The notes beneath the pieces are model-generated. The model saw only the letters and a program-made list of their open reading frames with translations. It ran no database searches and was not told where the DNA came from. A program made the translations under genes and the position numbers. A DNA stretch of 64,000 nucleotides from Aquilaria yunnanensis (Eukaryota; Streptophyta; Magnoliopsida; Malvales; Thymelaeaceae): assembly GCA_039654915.1 (NCBI GenBank), contig CM077597.1:76696001-76760000 (forward strand). Reading direction: 5' to 3'. Of the stretch, positions 11,621-22,359 are shown piece by piece (position 1 is the stretch's first letter; each line of letters opens with the position of its first letter).

Positions 11621-11639
11621 TATCGGAGGGATTATAAAT

Positions 11640-13594
11640 TAACATGAAGAAAAAGCATGCTTGGAGGGCAATTTGTTGGAACAGTGGGGTAAGGAGATAG
11701 GCTGTTCTCATGACTTGATTCCTTTTTGTTGTCTAGGGTTCCTGATTGATGCTAATACTATATCCATCAAAACTTGGGATCCAGTTTTGGAGAAGTTCAG
11801 GTCTAGAATGTGTGAGTGCAGACCAAGGTTTATTTTAAGAGCAGGGAGGGCCACACTTTTAAAATCAATTTTAAACAATTTTACCCCAACATTATTTTTC
11901 ATTATTTTCTGCACCTGCAGGTGATCAAAATTACTAGAGAAAATTCATAGAAACTTCCTTTGGGGCAAAAAAAAATGATTACAATAAGTTGGAGTAATTA
12001 ATTTAATCATGTTGAAAGAGAGTGGTCGTCGGGGGCTAGGAGATCTTTGTTCAAAAAATGATGCTTTGTTGGCAAAAAGGATGTGGTGATATGGAAAAGA
12101 ACATGAAGCCACATGGAGAAAACTTGTCAAGGCGATGTATGGAGGACGAGCGGCTGGTATATAATGGTAAATTTATGAAGAGAGGCTTTCTAATATCGGT
12201 TAGTAATGGGAACAACACAAAAAGGGTATAATTCTAAAAGATAAATTCCTAAGGATTTACGTTCTTGCTCTAAATAAAAATGGTGTTATTATTTAATTTG
12301 GTTCTTGGGAGAATGGAATTTGGGTGTGGAACATAGACCTTTGAAGACTAGTTTTTGAATGGGAAAAAGATGTTTCTGAGATTTTCATGGGGATAATAGA
12401 GTCTAAAGAAATGTGTGAAAAGGAGAAGGTTAGATTAATTTGGAATTTTGAAAGATCAAGTGCTTAGTCAATAAAATCTTTTGAAAATGTAGTAAGAAGC
12501 CAACCTTCTCAAGTATCCGCTGAAGCAATCAGCATTAGGCATTGGTGGGCACCTGAAAATCCTCAAAGTCTTTGCATCGAAAATGCTGCTAAACAGATTA
12601 CCAATAGCTGAAAGGAAGATTCTTGAAAATGACAACGCTAAGTGCCTAATCTTACGTTAAGGATGAAGCATCAGACTACTTGTTTGTACAATGCAAGTTT
12701 GTTTGGAGTCTTTTGTCGGCAACCTTAGAAGAGCAGAGTACTTTTTCTATTACAGAGATGTTTTAGAAATGGAAAGATGAAAATAACAAAGTCCAATCTA
12801 AGGAGGTATGGATGCACCTTTTTCTTGCAATTTTTAAGACTATTTGGGAGGGAAGAAAAAACTGGACGTTCAATGATAAAAAAATAGATTCACATATTGC
12901 ACAGGATGTTGTTAGATTTAGAGTAGGTTTGTGGATGAAAGCCAAATGGCATGATTTCGATATCTCAAAGCTGGAGTTTTTTATTTGTGCAACAAAAATT
13001 GAGTTAAATATCAAAAGGAGTATGGCTAGAGCAATGTGAAGTGGGAACCCCATATGGTGAAGGCAGTTTGAAGTTCATTGTAGATGCATCATTTTCGAAT
13101 AATTGTGCAGGAGCTGGTGGTTTATTAAGAAACTGCGAAGGATACAAATTGTTCATGTTTTCTATTTCCATAGTAGCACAGCAAGTGCAGAGGAGGCTGA
13201 AATTTTAGCAGTCAAATAAAGCCATTAATTGCACTTATATTATAATTGAGAATGACTAGCTGCTGACTATAAATTAGATCTGGGAATTAATGGCAAGACC
13301 GTGAAGCTTCGTTGATATATGTAGACGAATTGACATGTTGTGCGCAAGGAAATCTGCCGGTGCAGCTTTAGACATGTTGGCAGAGAGGCAAATAGGGAGG
13401 CAGATGCCTTAGAAAGACAAGGAGTATGCAGAAATAAACCTCTGAAAGCATGGATTTGATAGGGAGGCTATATTGTCTAATTTGAAACAAATGTAATTCT
13501 TGAGTAGGTCAAAGCAGCTTAAAGTGATTGTGTTAAAATTAGCTTCTTAAGTTGTAGACGATGGGATGTATTCAAAATAAATAAATAAATAAAT
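11640..13594 (+). pseudogene. L1-type LINE ORF2 3' half with RNase H and tail
   Basis: At 11661-11924 is the RT thumb segment (LGFLIDANT...KTWDPVLEKFRSRM...ILRAGRATLLKSILN). Then come a WRNFLWG-like region, a LCSKNDALLAKRMW-like segment, a zf-RVT-like region near 12560-12720, and VWMHLFLAIFKTIWEGRKNWTF (12805-12870). A plant-LINE RNase H begins FKFIVDASFSNNCAGAGG-like near 13070. The end is an (AAAT)n tail at about 13576-13594. Frames shift repeatedly. It faces the minus-strand LINE head to head. Confidence 0.8.
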
Positions 13595-13600
13595 TCTTCA

Positions 13601-14946
13601 TGTTGTCATAAGTGCAATCAAGAGATGGTGAATTTGTTGAGTACCAAAAATCACTAAAAATTAATTATTGAACCCTTAAACCAAAATGAAATTCTAAAAG
13701 AAATAAATAAATCTATTCTAACCAGAAAATGATTACGAAAATGATCCTAAATTTTTCTTTAAAAGAAAGCTTTGAAGAATTTTTGAAATCAAGCAACTTC
13801 AAACAAGATAAAAGTACAAGTCACCAAGCAATGATTAAGTAAGTAGTAGGAGAGAAGCTCACAGACAAGGATTTTATAGAGATTCAGTTTCTCTTCTTGA
13901 GAGACTATTCCTTAATTTCCTCAAGTTTAGCAATTGCGAGTTTTCTTCTCTATTATGAATCACAAGAGTGTACAAAAATACACGCTCCTTTGCTAGTTCC
14001 CTTTAGCACCACCACTCATTAGTTTTGCTAAAAGCTAACTAGAAACCTTTCTAACTCCATTTCCCTTACAAGGAAATAACTCAAACGCTTAAGAGATACT
14101 CAGTAAATTCGAGGCTATAAAGTGGTAAGAACAATAGAAGCACTCAAAGCTAGATAAGCGAGTGAAAGCTTAATTTCTTGGCAATTCTCAAACTTAAGCT
14201 CTTTGAAGATGAAATTTTTTTTCTTGTTATCAAAAATTAATTCTCAAGTGATTCTTAATGTTTTTATACTCCAATGGATGCAAAAGAGATGTTGAAGACT
14301 ATTGGAATGACCAAAAAAGACCCTTGAAAAAACCAGTGAATGTTGCTATTAATGGCTAGATTGCTCTCACTCAGTTTCACCCAGATGAAAAACTTTCACT
14401 CAGTTGAAAATTTGGTCTTATAATGTCACCCAAGGTTTGATCTTCAACGGCTAGATTGCTAATTAATGAGGTGTCAGCATCTAACTCATGTCGCAATCTA
14501 ATGTGGCATGAATTTTAGATTAATTTTCAAACCGGAAACTCGTGCGTAAGTCTGGAATGAACTTTTCACCCGGTTGAAAAACTTTAACTCGAGTGATTTT
14601 TTGTCCAGAACCAAATACTCTCGAGTTTGAAAATTTTCTCCAGTTTCAACTTGTTGAAAATATTTCACCCTATTGACACTGTAGCTCTATGTTTTTCTCA
14701 CTTCTAGACTTCCAAACTTTGGCAGATTTTGCACAAAAAAGATTTCTTCTTTCACAAGTAATGCTTGAATCACCATAGTACTTGAAATATATGTAAGAAA
14801 CATTTTTTCCTTTCAAAGATCAAAACTTTATCAACAAGATACCAATGTATAACTCTTTAAATAAGGGCTTGAAACACATAAAAAAAATATATTTTGTTAT
14901 CATCAAAATCAAATAAATATGAACCATGAGTGGAACAAATCCTACA
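13601..14946 (-). mobile_element. Solo LTR of a SIRE-like copia element
   Basis: The plus view starts TGTTGTCATAAGTGCAATCAAGAG and ends GGAACAAATCCTACA. The same ends and interior motifs occur in the LTR at 34209-35249, which has a PBS and gag next to it. Flanking 5-mers are CTTCA and CTTAA, a decayed TSD. No internal region adjoins it, so it is a solo LTR, inserted right after the LINE tail. Confidence 0.7.
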
Positions 14947-15039
14947 CTTAATTTAATCACTAGGTTGCATATAAGCAAAAAAATATTCCACTTCTTTTGA
15001 CTCAATTTGGCACACTACCCTAATATACTCTTTAGTTTC

Positions 15040-16051
15040 CACTACAAATAGATTTAAGGAGCATCTTCCTTAGAAACCAAGCCATCTTCCTTAGAAACCA
15101 AGGCATCTTTATCTTTATTATCCCCAAGGATACCAAAAAAGTTTCCCTATTGAGCAAGGTCAAGGTTGCCATCCCCTCTATGAAGAATCTACCTATGATT
15201 TCAACATGCGTCTATTTATGACAGTCCAAAACTTGATTTTCGATCATCCACAATAGATTGGGCATTCACCTTTACCATATATTAGTTCATATTTGTGTCC
15301 TGCTGTTGGTGCCACTCGATTATTTTATCACCCTTCACTAGCACTTGCGCCGTGTATTTTGGTTTATATAGACACTCAATCCAATAGCCAAAAGTTCCAT
15401 ATTCAAAATATACAGTGTGTAAACCTACAAATACCACTATATGCATAACCACATCTATTAGAACTTGAGGGGTTAGGAGATTTGTGTGGTTAAGCTTTAC
15501 ACAAACTCGAGCATAGTTCTTTGTAGTCTACCAAGTAGTAATGTGATCAACTTTAATTTGTTTCCGTACTAGACTAGCTATCTTAAACAACAAACCTTCA
15601 TTAAAATAAAGCAAGGCAATTTAGGAAACCTGGCTCAAGTAAAAATGGACAAAACGCTCATTGTTGACAACTTAAAGTCTGGCCTCTATATGTTTGCATG
15701 GTGAGATAAAGTCCTATTATCATCCAAGGTCCCCTGTCAACACACTGAGATAATCATCATGATATTTGAATTTAATGGCGTGAAAACCAAACAACTTCCA
15801 TAGTGATCTCACCCTTGTACATAATACATTATAGTTGATTGATTTCCCCAACAGCCTCAGAATCATATTTGATCTCCATGCCCTCTGCAACCGTTTCATC
15901 ACTTTATTTAGGAATCTAATTGTTGGAATTTACCCATAAACATTTTCAGATGCCATATACCTTCCGTTCATATCAACCATGGTGCTATATGACAATCTGT
16001 GTTGCATAACCCACTTGATAGTTAGGCCCTACCAATCAAATAGTCTAGTAG
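15040..16051 (-). pseudogene. LINE ORF1 fragment (DUF4283 type)
   Basis: At 15720-15902 the minus strand reads KRLQRAWRSNMILRLLGKSI followed by NYNVLCTRVRSLWKL, the core of the DUF4283 domain found in ORF1 proteins of plant L1 LINEs. Downstream, in other frames, are ARFPKLP- and YVYTLYI-like segments that match the region leading to the zinc knuckle, with the cysteines lost. It is broken by stops. Its 5' part continues beyond the gypsy insertion. Confidence 0.7.
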
Positions 16052-16056
16052 CTCTA
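16052..16056. repeat. Target-site duplication CTCTA, left copy of gypsy element
   Basis: CTCTA precedes the 5' LTR and recurs at 20986-20990 right after the 3' LTR. The LTR's first bases have decayed (TTAGGCTGG against TGGGCTGG in the 3' LTR), so the left boundary could be off by one base. Confidence 0.65.
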
Positions 16057-16315
16057 TTAGGCTGGCAACCTAACTGTGCATGAATATTAGGCCCTTCCTA
16101 AATTTAGGGATTATGTTTGATAGAACATTCAAGGAATATGATGAGTTGTACTTCTAATGGAATACCATTATACTAGCCTATATATGTGGAATAATGAATG
16201 AATGAGAAGAATGAGATAATCTCTCCCTCCCTTTTCCTCTATCACTCCCTCGTATTTTTCTCTATTTTCATTCTCTGCTCTTTACTCATCTTCTTTTTCT
16301 TCCATAGCTCCATCA
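16057..16315 (+). repeat. 5' LTR of gypsy element
   Basis: Shares GGCTGGCAACCTAACTG, GATAGAACATTCAAGGAATA, GAATGATGAATGAATGA-like and TCTCTGCTCTTTA-like blocks with 20711-20985. Ends CCATCA, followed by the PBS. Confidence 0.8.
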
Positions 16316-16318
16316 ATT

Positions 16319-16332
16319 TGGTGCTTTCATTG
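16319..16332 (+). other. Primer-binding site of gypsy element
   Basis: TGGTGCTTTCATTG three bases after the 5' LTR is a recurrent PBS-like sequence in plant chromoviruses. I did not match it to a particular tRNA. Confidence 0.55.
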
Positions 16333-16337
16333 AAAAT

Positions 16338-17420
16338 GTGTTGAAGCTTCCGAATGGGGAAGGCATGATTACCCAGCACAATATACTAGAAGATAGCATA
16401 ATGAAGGTTTCTCAACACCTAGAGACTATATACACGAATTTCCAGCAAAACGCTACTACCATTGAAATTTTTTTTCTTGACATAGCCCACTCAGAAATCA
16501 CTCCATTTGCAGAAGCCATCCAATCAGACATAGTCCTCAAACTCGCCCATATGGAGAAACAAACCACTTCAACTCCTTTACTGCCCTCTCCCATTTCCTC
16601 ACTAACAAACAATCAACCAACCCTCTTGCCTACTCCGGATACCCCTCTATTGACAACCCTGCCTAAAACTGAAAACCCAGATTTCTTAGGTCTATCCTTA
16701 TCTATTGAACCCCCACCATCCTCTTTGCCCTTCCTTCTTAGGTTGAAGATCTTTCTCTTTACTAAAGAAAATGTCTTAGGCTTGTTTTTCTGAATCCAGA
16801 AATTCTTTTCATATAAAACTCTCTTTTGGAGTAGAGATCGGAGATTGCAACTTTCTATGTGACAGATCTAGCACTATTGTGGTACCAGTGGATGTTTGCA
16901 ATGCAACAGCTTACTACTAAGGAAGCCTTTGCTCATAACATGGAGTTGCACTTTAGGCCGTCATCCTATATCAACCATAAGGCAACCCTTTACAAGCTAC
17001 AATAGGCAATAATTATTTGGGCATATATGGTTGAGTTTGAATTCTTATTCACCCGAACCAAAAGGTTCACCAATTAGAATTTCCTCAATTGATTTAATTT
17101 GGGGCTCAATGATAAGATCTAGAAGAACTTATACTCCAACCCACTTCGTTGCCTTAAGCCATAGGTGTGGCAAAGCTTATGGAAGATATGATCCTCGCGG
17201 GTCACCAACCGCCAATCCACCACAATCCATCGCGATCTACCTCGCCTCCTTTCAATCACAACCCACCAACCAAAAAATCACTCCCCTTCCCTAAATTACC
17301 TATCTAACATTTAATGCTAACAGAGATGACAGGTCAATGGGAGAAAGGCCTTTGCTACAATTGTGATGAGGATGAAGAGGGCACATTATAGTACACAGAT
17401 CCATAGCTCTTAACATCTTT
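16338..17420 (+). pseudogene. Gypsy gag remnant
   Basis: An open stretch to 16793 gives the N-terminal gag region. Beyond it, in shifted frames, are the gag core (DLALLWYQWMFAMQ near 16865) and a zinc knuckle start (EKGLCYNCDE near 17340) whose later Cys/His residues are lost. This is the capsid precursor of the dead element. Confidence 0.7.
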
Positions 17421-17499
17421 CGATCCTCCTCATTTAACAGTTGAAGCGGTGGAGCAATTGACCATGTTACTCTATGCCATAGAAGGCCAACAACATCAT

Positions 17500-18750
17500 C
17501 AACAATGAAAATTGAAGTATTCAGCAAGGGCAAAAGGGTCATGGTGTTAATATATAATGGGTCAACATATAACCTCATTCAAGCCCAAATTGCCAAAGGT
17601 CTGGGCCTACCCAATTTAACCCACAGGACTTAGCATCACAGTAAACATCAGAGCTTCACTGGAAAACCTAGGTAAGTACAACCATGTACCACTTAAGTTG
17701 GGCCATACGAAGTTTATTATGGATTTCCATTTCTTACCTATTTATCAGGTAGAAATAGCATTTGGTGTCCAGCGACTCTCTAACCTGGGTCTAATTTTCT
17801 TTGACTACCAGAAACTATTTATGAGGTTTATCTACAATTTAAAGCAAGTCACTCTTCACGAGATTAAAGAAGTATCCCTCTCACCTATCTCCTATAGGTA
17901 GTTCCTTCTAGGGGTAAAATCAGATGGAATAGTAGCCCTCTTCAGACTATCCTTGACTTCTCTGTCCTTTTTAGTAAAGAAGTCAGTGGAAGCTTTTGTG
18001 CTCACCGATAAACTTCAATCCTTATTAGGGCAATATAAAGAAGTCTTTGCTACCCTGACTAGCTTCCCTCCTCCTCTTCTTATTAATCATTGAATTCTGA
18101 TCAAGCTAAAGGTTTCCCTTACATGTATGAGTCCCTACAGATACCCATATTTTTTGAAAGGGTGACATTGAGAAATTGGTGTAGCAAATGCTTAATGAAG
18201 AGATCATCTGGCCAAGCAATAGCCTTTATTCTTCCCTAGTTTTGCTCATTTGAAAGAAAGATGTCTGCTATAGTTTCTATGTTGACTATCGAGCTCTCAA
18301 TGCTATTATTGTGAAAAATTAATTTCATATTCCCACTGTGGATGAACTCCTGAATGAGCTTTATGGGGCCAAATGTTTCTCAAAGCTCGACTTGTGAGTT
18401 GGTTATCACTAGCTACAGATTTACCAAGATGATTTTGAGAAAACCGCATTCTAGACACACTAGGCCACTTGAATTTTTGGTAATGTCATTCAGTCTCTCA
18501 AATGCTCATTCCTTTCAAGCATTAATGAACTCTGTGTTTTGGCCTATATTATGCAAATTTGTGCTAGTGTTCTTTGATGATATTTGAGTATATAGAAAAA
18601 TTAGGGAGGAGCATATTGGACACTTAAAACAGGTACTAGAAATTCTTAAGCAACATTCACTCCATGCCAAGTTATCAAATTTGTGTTCAACTGGACTTCA
18701 ATTGCCTATTTGGGGTGTATAATTTCCAAATCATGCATGGATGTAGTTCC
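17500..18750 (+). pseudogene. Gypsy protease and reverse transcriptase remnant
   Basis: Protease near 17530-17620 has VLIYNGSTYNLIQ in place of the usual D-S/T-G-A-T-H-N-F/L core (Asp replaced by Asn). RT follows from about 18160: QMLNEEIIWPSNS, FYVDYRALNAI, SKLDL, LEFLVMSFSLSNAHSFQALMN and FVLVFFDDI, the last holding the catalytic FFDD. Many stops separate the blocks. Confidence 0.75.
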
Positions 18751-18769
18751 AAATAAGATTCAGGTAATA

Positions 18770-19400
18770 TGAAACTAGATATAACCCATCACCACTCAAC
18801 AGCTCCTTTGGTTCCTTGGACTTGCTGCCTATTACCAAAAATTTACGCCCGTTTTTGCCACGAAGGTTGCACCATTAACAAAACTATTGAGGAAAAATGC
18901 CTTCCTTTTGATAACCCAATTAGTCACTGCCTTTTGCACCTTAAGTGAGACACCGGGGACCATGCCTGTACTAAGACTGCACAATTTTTTAAAGCCATTT
19001 ATGATCCAGATAGATGCTTTATAGATAGGAGTGGGTGTAGTGCTATCGCAACAAGGACAGTCCATTGTTTACTAAAGTAAACAAATCAAGCCCAAGCTGT
19101 AATCCTCATCAACCTATGTTAAGGAAACGTATGCGATTGTGAAAGCTATTTAGAAATGGTAACAGTACCTAATAGAACAATAGTTCATCATCCAAATGGA
19201 TCATCAAAGCCTTAGAAGCATGATGGCCTAGGCTATCTAAACACCTTAGCAACAACAATGGATTGCCAAGTTTATGGGCTGTTACTTTGAGGTACATTAG
19301 AAACCGAGCTACGGGAGTGAACCTGCAGACACCATTCCTCGAATCCCAAAAGCTTTTTGTCATGCCTTATAACTAGAATCAAAACTAGTTTTGACTATTC
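18770..19400 (+). pseudogene. Gypsy RNase H remnant
   Basis: Near 18950-19080 is a TPGTMPVLRLHNFLKPF...QIDA...GVGVVLSQQGQSIVY reading that matches the start of gypsy RNase H, including the first catalytic Asp. The rest is too decayed to follow residue by residue. Confidence 0.6.
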
Positions 19401-19549
19401 TACAGGCCCTGAAACATTTCATTTCACAACATGAACCGACTGCTAACTTACCTCGGTTTATTCAAACAAGCCTACCAGTCACCTAGATGTTTCTATAAGA
19501 GATGAATTGATCTTTTACAATTGAAGACTTTTCATTCCTATGAATTTGG

Positions 19550-20360
19550 CCCTCTAGCCCTTGATTATGCATGAGTTCCATGGTTTGCCTTTGGGTGGGC
19601 ATGCTAGGTTCCAACTAACTCTAGCATGCATTCTTGCTAATTTTTATTGGCCAAGTATGTGCCAACAGATCAAGAAGTTTGTGGAGAAATTTTCTATATA
19701 CCAACAAGTCAAGCCTTTGAATATCGCCCTTTAAGGCCTACTCTAACCCTTTCCCATCACCAGCAAAGTGTAGGACTATATTTCCATGGATTTTATCATC
19801 CACCTTCCTTATTCTACTGGTAAGTCACTTGTCCTAGTTATGGTTGATCATCTAACTAAATACACACATTTTTGTGCTTTAGGAGCCCACCGTATTACCC
19901 TCTTAGTTGGAAGAGATTTTTATTAAAGTTGTGTCTAGACTTCGTGGCTTTTGGCAAGAACACTTCAAGCTTCAAGGAACCACCCTTGCTATTAGCAGTA
20001 CATGCTACCCATAGCAGATGGCTAGACCGAGTTGCTCAATCACTACATAAAAGATTATTTAAGATGCTTTGTTGCCGATCACCCACAAACTTGGGAAAAT
20101 TTTCTACCATGGGCTGAATATAGTTACAACACCATGTGGCATTCCTCCATTAGGATGATGCCTTTTGAGGCACTATACAGACGACCCCTTCCGTCCCTAC
20201 TAGATTCTATCTAAGGATCAAGTTCAATCGCATCCATTGATGAACTCCTTACTAAGTGTAGCCACATCATAGCTCTGCTATAATTCAACCTCAGTCAAGC
20301 ACAACTTAGGATGAAGAATCATTTTGATGCCCAGCGCATTGAAAAGCATTGAATTAGTCT
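19550..20360 (+). pseudogene. Gypsy integrase remnant
   Basis: LMHEFHGLPLGGHARFQLTL near 19567 and YWPSMCQQIKKFV mark the zinc-binding region. ISMDFIIHLPYSTGKS near 19780 carries the first core Asp. LRCFVADHPQTWENFLPWAE and YSYNTMWHSSIRMMPFEALY (20050-20190) lie after the core. Frames change at least three times. Confidence 0.75.
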
Positions 20361-20439
20361 TCATGAAAATCTAGTCATACTGCTAGACTTCAGAAACAAA
20401 AGGTTTCCATACAAGCTAGCCAAACACTATTATAGCCCT

Positions 20440-20700
20440 TTCCAAATATTGGAGAAAATTAGGGTAATGGCTTACAGACTAGACCTCCCACTTGAATCCA
20501 AAATTCATAATGTCCTTTACATATCACACTTCAAACATTGTCATGGTGATCTAATAGGTCATTAGAGCTCTTTTCCCTCTGACTTCATTGGTTCACATCC
20601 AGTGCTTCAACCTATATAGATATTTGGACTCAAAAATGTGTTACAACATGGTTAATTTGTACCTTAAATCCTAGTACAATGGAACACTCAGATAATCCAG
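20440..20700 (+). pseudogene. Gypsy integrase C-terminal chromodomain remnant
   Basis: VMAYRLDLPLESKIHNVLYISHFK-like residues near 20465 are the GPY/F-type end of integrase. Then comes HPVLQPI...VLQHG...ILVQWN, the chromodomain start that identifies chromoviruses. It targets integration to marked chromatin in active relatives. Confidence 0.6.
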
Positions 20701-20710
20701 TAGCGTTACT

Positions 20711-20985
20711 GGGCTGGCAACCTAACTGCACTAGAGTACTAGGGAAATACGAGTCCCTCATAGATTTAAGGATTACATTTGATAGAACATTCAAGGAATA
20801 TGATGAGCAAAACTTCTAAAAGAATGTTGTTGTACTAACCCCTATATTTGGAATGATGAATGAATGAAAAGGGCAAGTAGAATTCACATCATCTCTCCCT
20901 CCTTCTTCCTCTCTCTTCCTCTTATTCTTCTTTATTTTCCTTCTCTGCTCTTTATTCATCTTCTTCCTTTTTTGTAGCTCCAACA
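20711..20985 (+). repeat. 3' LTR of gypsy element
   Basis: Starts TGGGCTGGCAACC and ends GCTCCAACA. Related to 16057-16315 and followed by the TSD copy CTCTA. Confidence 0.75.
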
Positions 20986-20990
20986 CTCTA

Positions 20991-21625
20991 CTATCCTGTC
21001 AAGAACTGTGTCCTTCATTGGCCTTAATCTTCTTTATGCTCCACTCCAACCCATCAGTTTCTTCCACCAAAAGTTTTACACCGACAATAGTCTTACTCAT
21101 AGCTATTCTTGGATTTTGATTGTCGAGCTGTTCCAAAGGAAACAGAAACTCAAAACAGTCAATCAAACTTTCCCACCACTAATTTCCTTTTGACAGAGCA
21201 TGCAATCAAAATCGAAGGAAATCCTGGTGTCAGCAAGCAAAGTGCACAATCAAGTCTTGACATGGACGGCCAGAAAAAATGAAGCTACGGCAACAATGAT
21301 GAGGCGACAAAATGGTGAGCTAAGAATCCACTGATGTAGCAAATTTGGTGGATGGAACTTCTAGAAAAAGAAATCCGACAAAGATGATGATCTCAGCCCA
21401 TCGTATTGTAGCTCGAATCACCAGCAAAAGGGAAGGATTCGATAGGGAAGAACCCAAACCAGTAGCAGAGCCACATAAGGGCGAAGGGTGCTGTTGTCGC
21501 CCAAAAATTTTGAAAGTTTGTAAATATTAGGTACTAAGTTAGTTATTTTGTAAGAAGTCAAGGACAAACTGTAAATTTTTTCTCCCAAATTGGTGAAGAA
21601 TATTGAAAAGGTAAGTAACACCAGT
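20991..21625 (-). other. LINE ORF1 upstream remnant, then unassigned sequence
   Basis: By the CTCTA duplication, 20991-21200 should be the 5' continuation of the minus-strand LINE ORF1 region. The minus strand reads a KLLVEETDGLEWSIKKIKA-like stretch that I cannot place in a domain. From 21200 to 21625 I see no gene. Confidence 0.4.
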
Positions 21626-21631
21626 AGTCCT

Positions 21632-21815
21632 AAATCTTTACTTTTCATTTTAAGTTTGTCCTTAACCTCTCAAATATTGCATATTCGTCCCAACTATTGT
21701 CTGGCATTGCAAATTTACCCTTAACCAACAGTTAATGTTGTTAGTGATGGGAATTGGGATAAATATACAACAGTTGAGAACTTAGGGATTAATTTACAAT
21801 AAAAGGTAAACATTT
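21632..21815. mobile_element. Small inverted-repeat (MITE-like) element
   Basis: The stretch TTTACTTTTCATTTTAAGTT... (21639-21695) pairs at roughly 75 percent with the reverse complement of about 21765-21812. This gives a 180-bp foldback with little between the arms. No coding sequence. Ends and TSD are not resolved. Confidence 0.45.
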
Positions 21816-22069
21816 TAAATAATTTTTTATAAATAATCATTTAAATAAAATTTTTTTCTTAAGTTTTGGCTGTTGCTAGTCTTACCTTCACCTAGCCCCC
21901 CGTGTCTAAAAACTTGGTTCCGCCACTAGCCTAAACCCTCTAGCTGGCCTTAATTTTTTATTATGTTCATGTCTGCAGTTGAAGACCCAAGTTCAAGGGC
22001 TACATGGTACAGAGATGATGTGTAACAAGGTGGAATGGGCATGTCTTATTCTTTTGTCCTGTCACAAAC

Positions 22070-22350
22070 TCTAAAACCAAACTTTAGGTACCTTACAAAA
22101 ATTGCCGCTTAAGGGACAAAATCATGCAACGTACGACAACAGTTTAAAATGTTGATAAAATGCATAGATTTATACACCGCAATTGCTGCAACAACTATTT
22201 TTTTGTCATTATAAAATCTAAAAACAAGCTTTAGCTCCCTTACAAAAATTTTCGCTTAAGGGACCAATCACGCGAGCTATGACAACAGCTTAAATTGCTG
22301 ATAAAATGCATAGGTTTGTACACCACAACTGTTGTAACAACTATTTTTTG
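22070..22350 (+). repeat. Tandem pair of about 140 bp, related to the DEFL upstream region
   Basis: Two diverged direct copies (about 22071-22205 and 22212-22350) share CTTACAAAAATTxxCGCTTAAGGGAC, GATAAAATGCATAG and GCAACAACTATTTTTT-like blocks. A third relative lies at 35305-35560, upstream of DEFL exon 1. I read the pair as the promoter-side remnant of a duplicated DEFL locus. Confidence 0.6.
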
Positions 22351-22359
22351 GCCTATTTG

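Larger units (their letters stand above)
16057..20985 (+). mobile_element. Old Ty3/gypsy chromovirus, degenerate but complete in layout
   Basis: Two LTRs of about 260-280 bp, diverged by many substitutions and indels, flank PBS, gag, protease, RT, RNase H, integrase and a chromodomain in gypsy order, all with frequent stops. The flanking CTCTA duplication fits insertion into the LINE ORF1 region. LTR divergence implies a much older insertion than the copia element at 6222. Confidence 0.85.
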
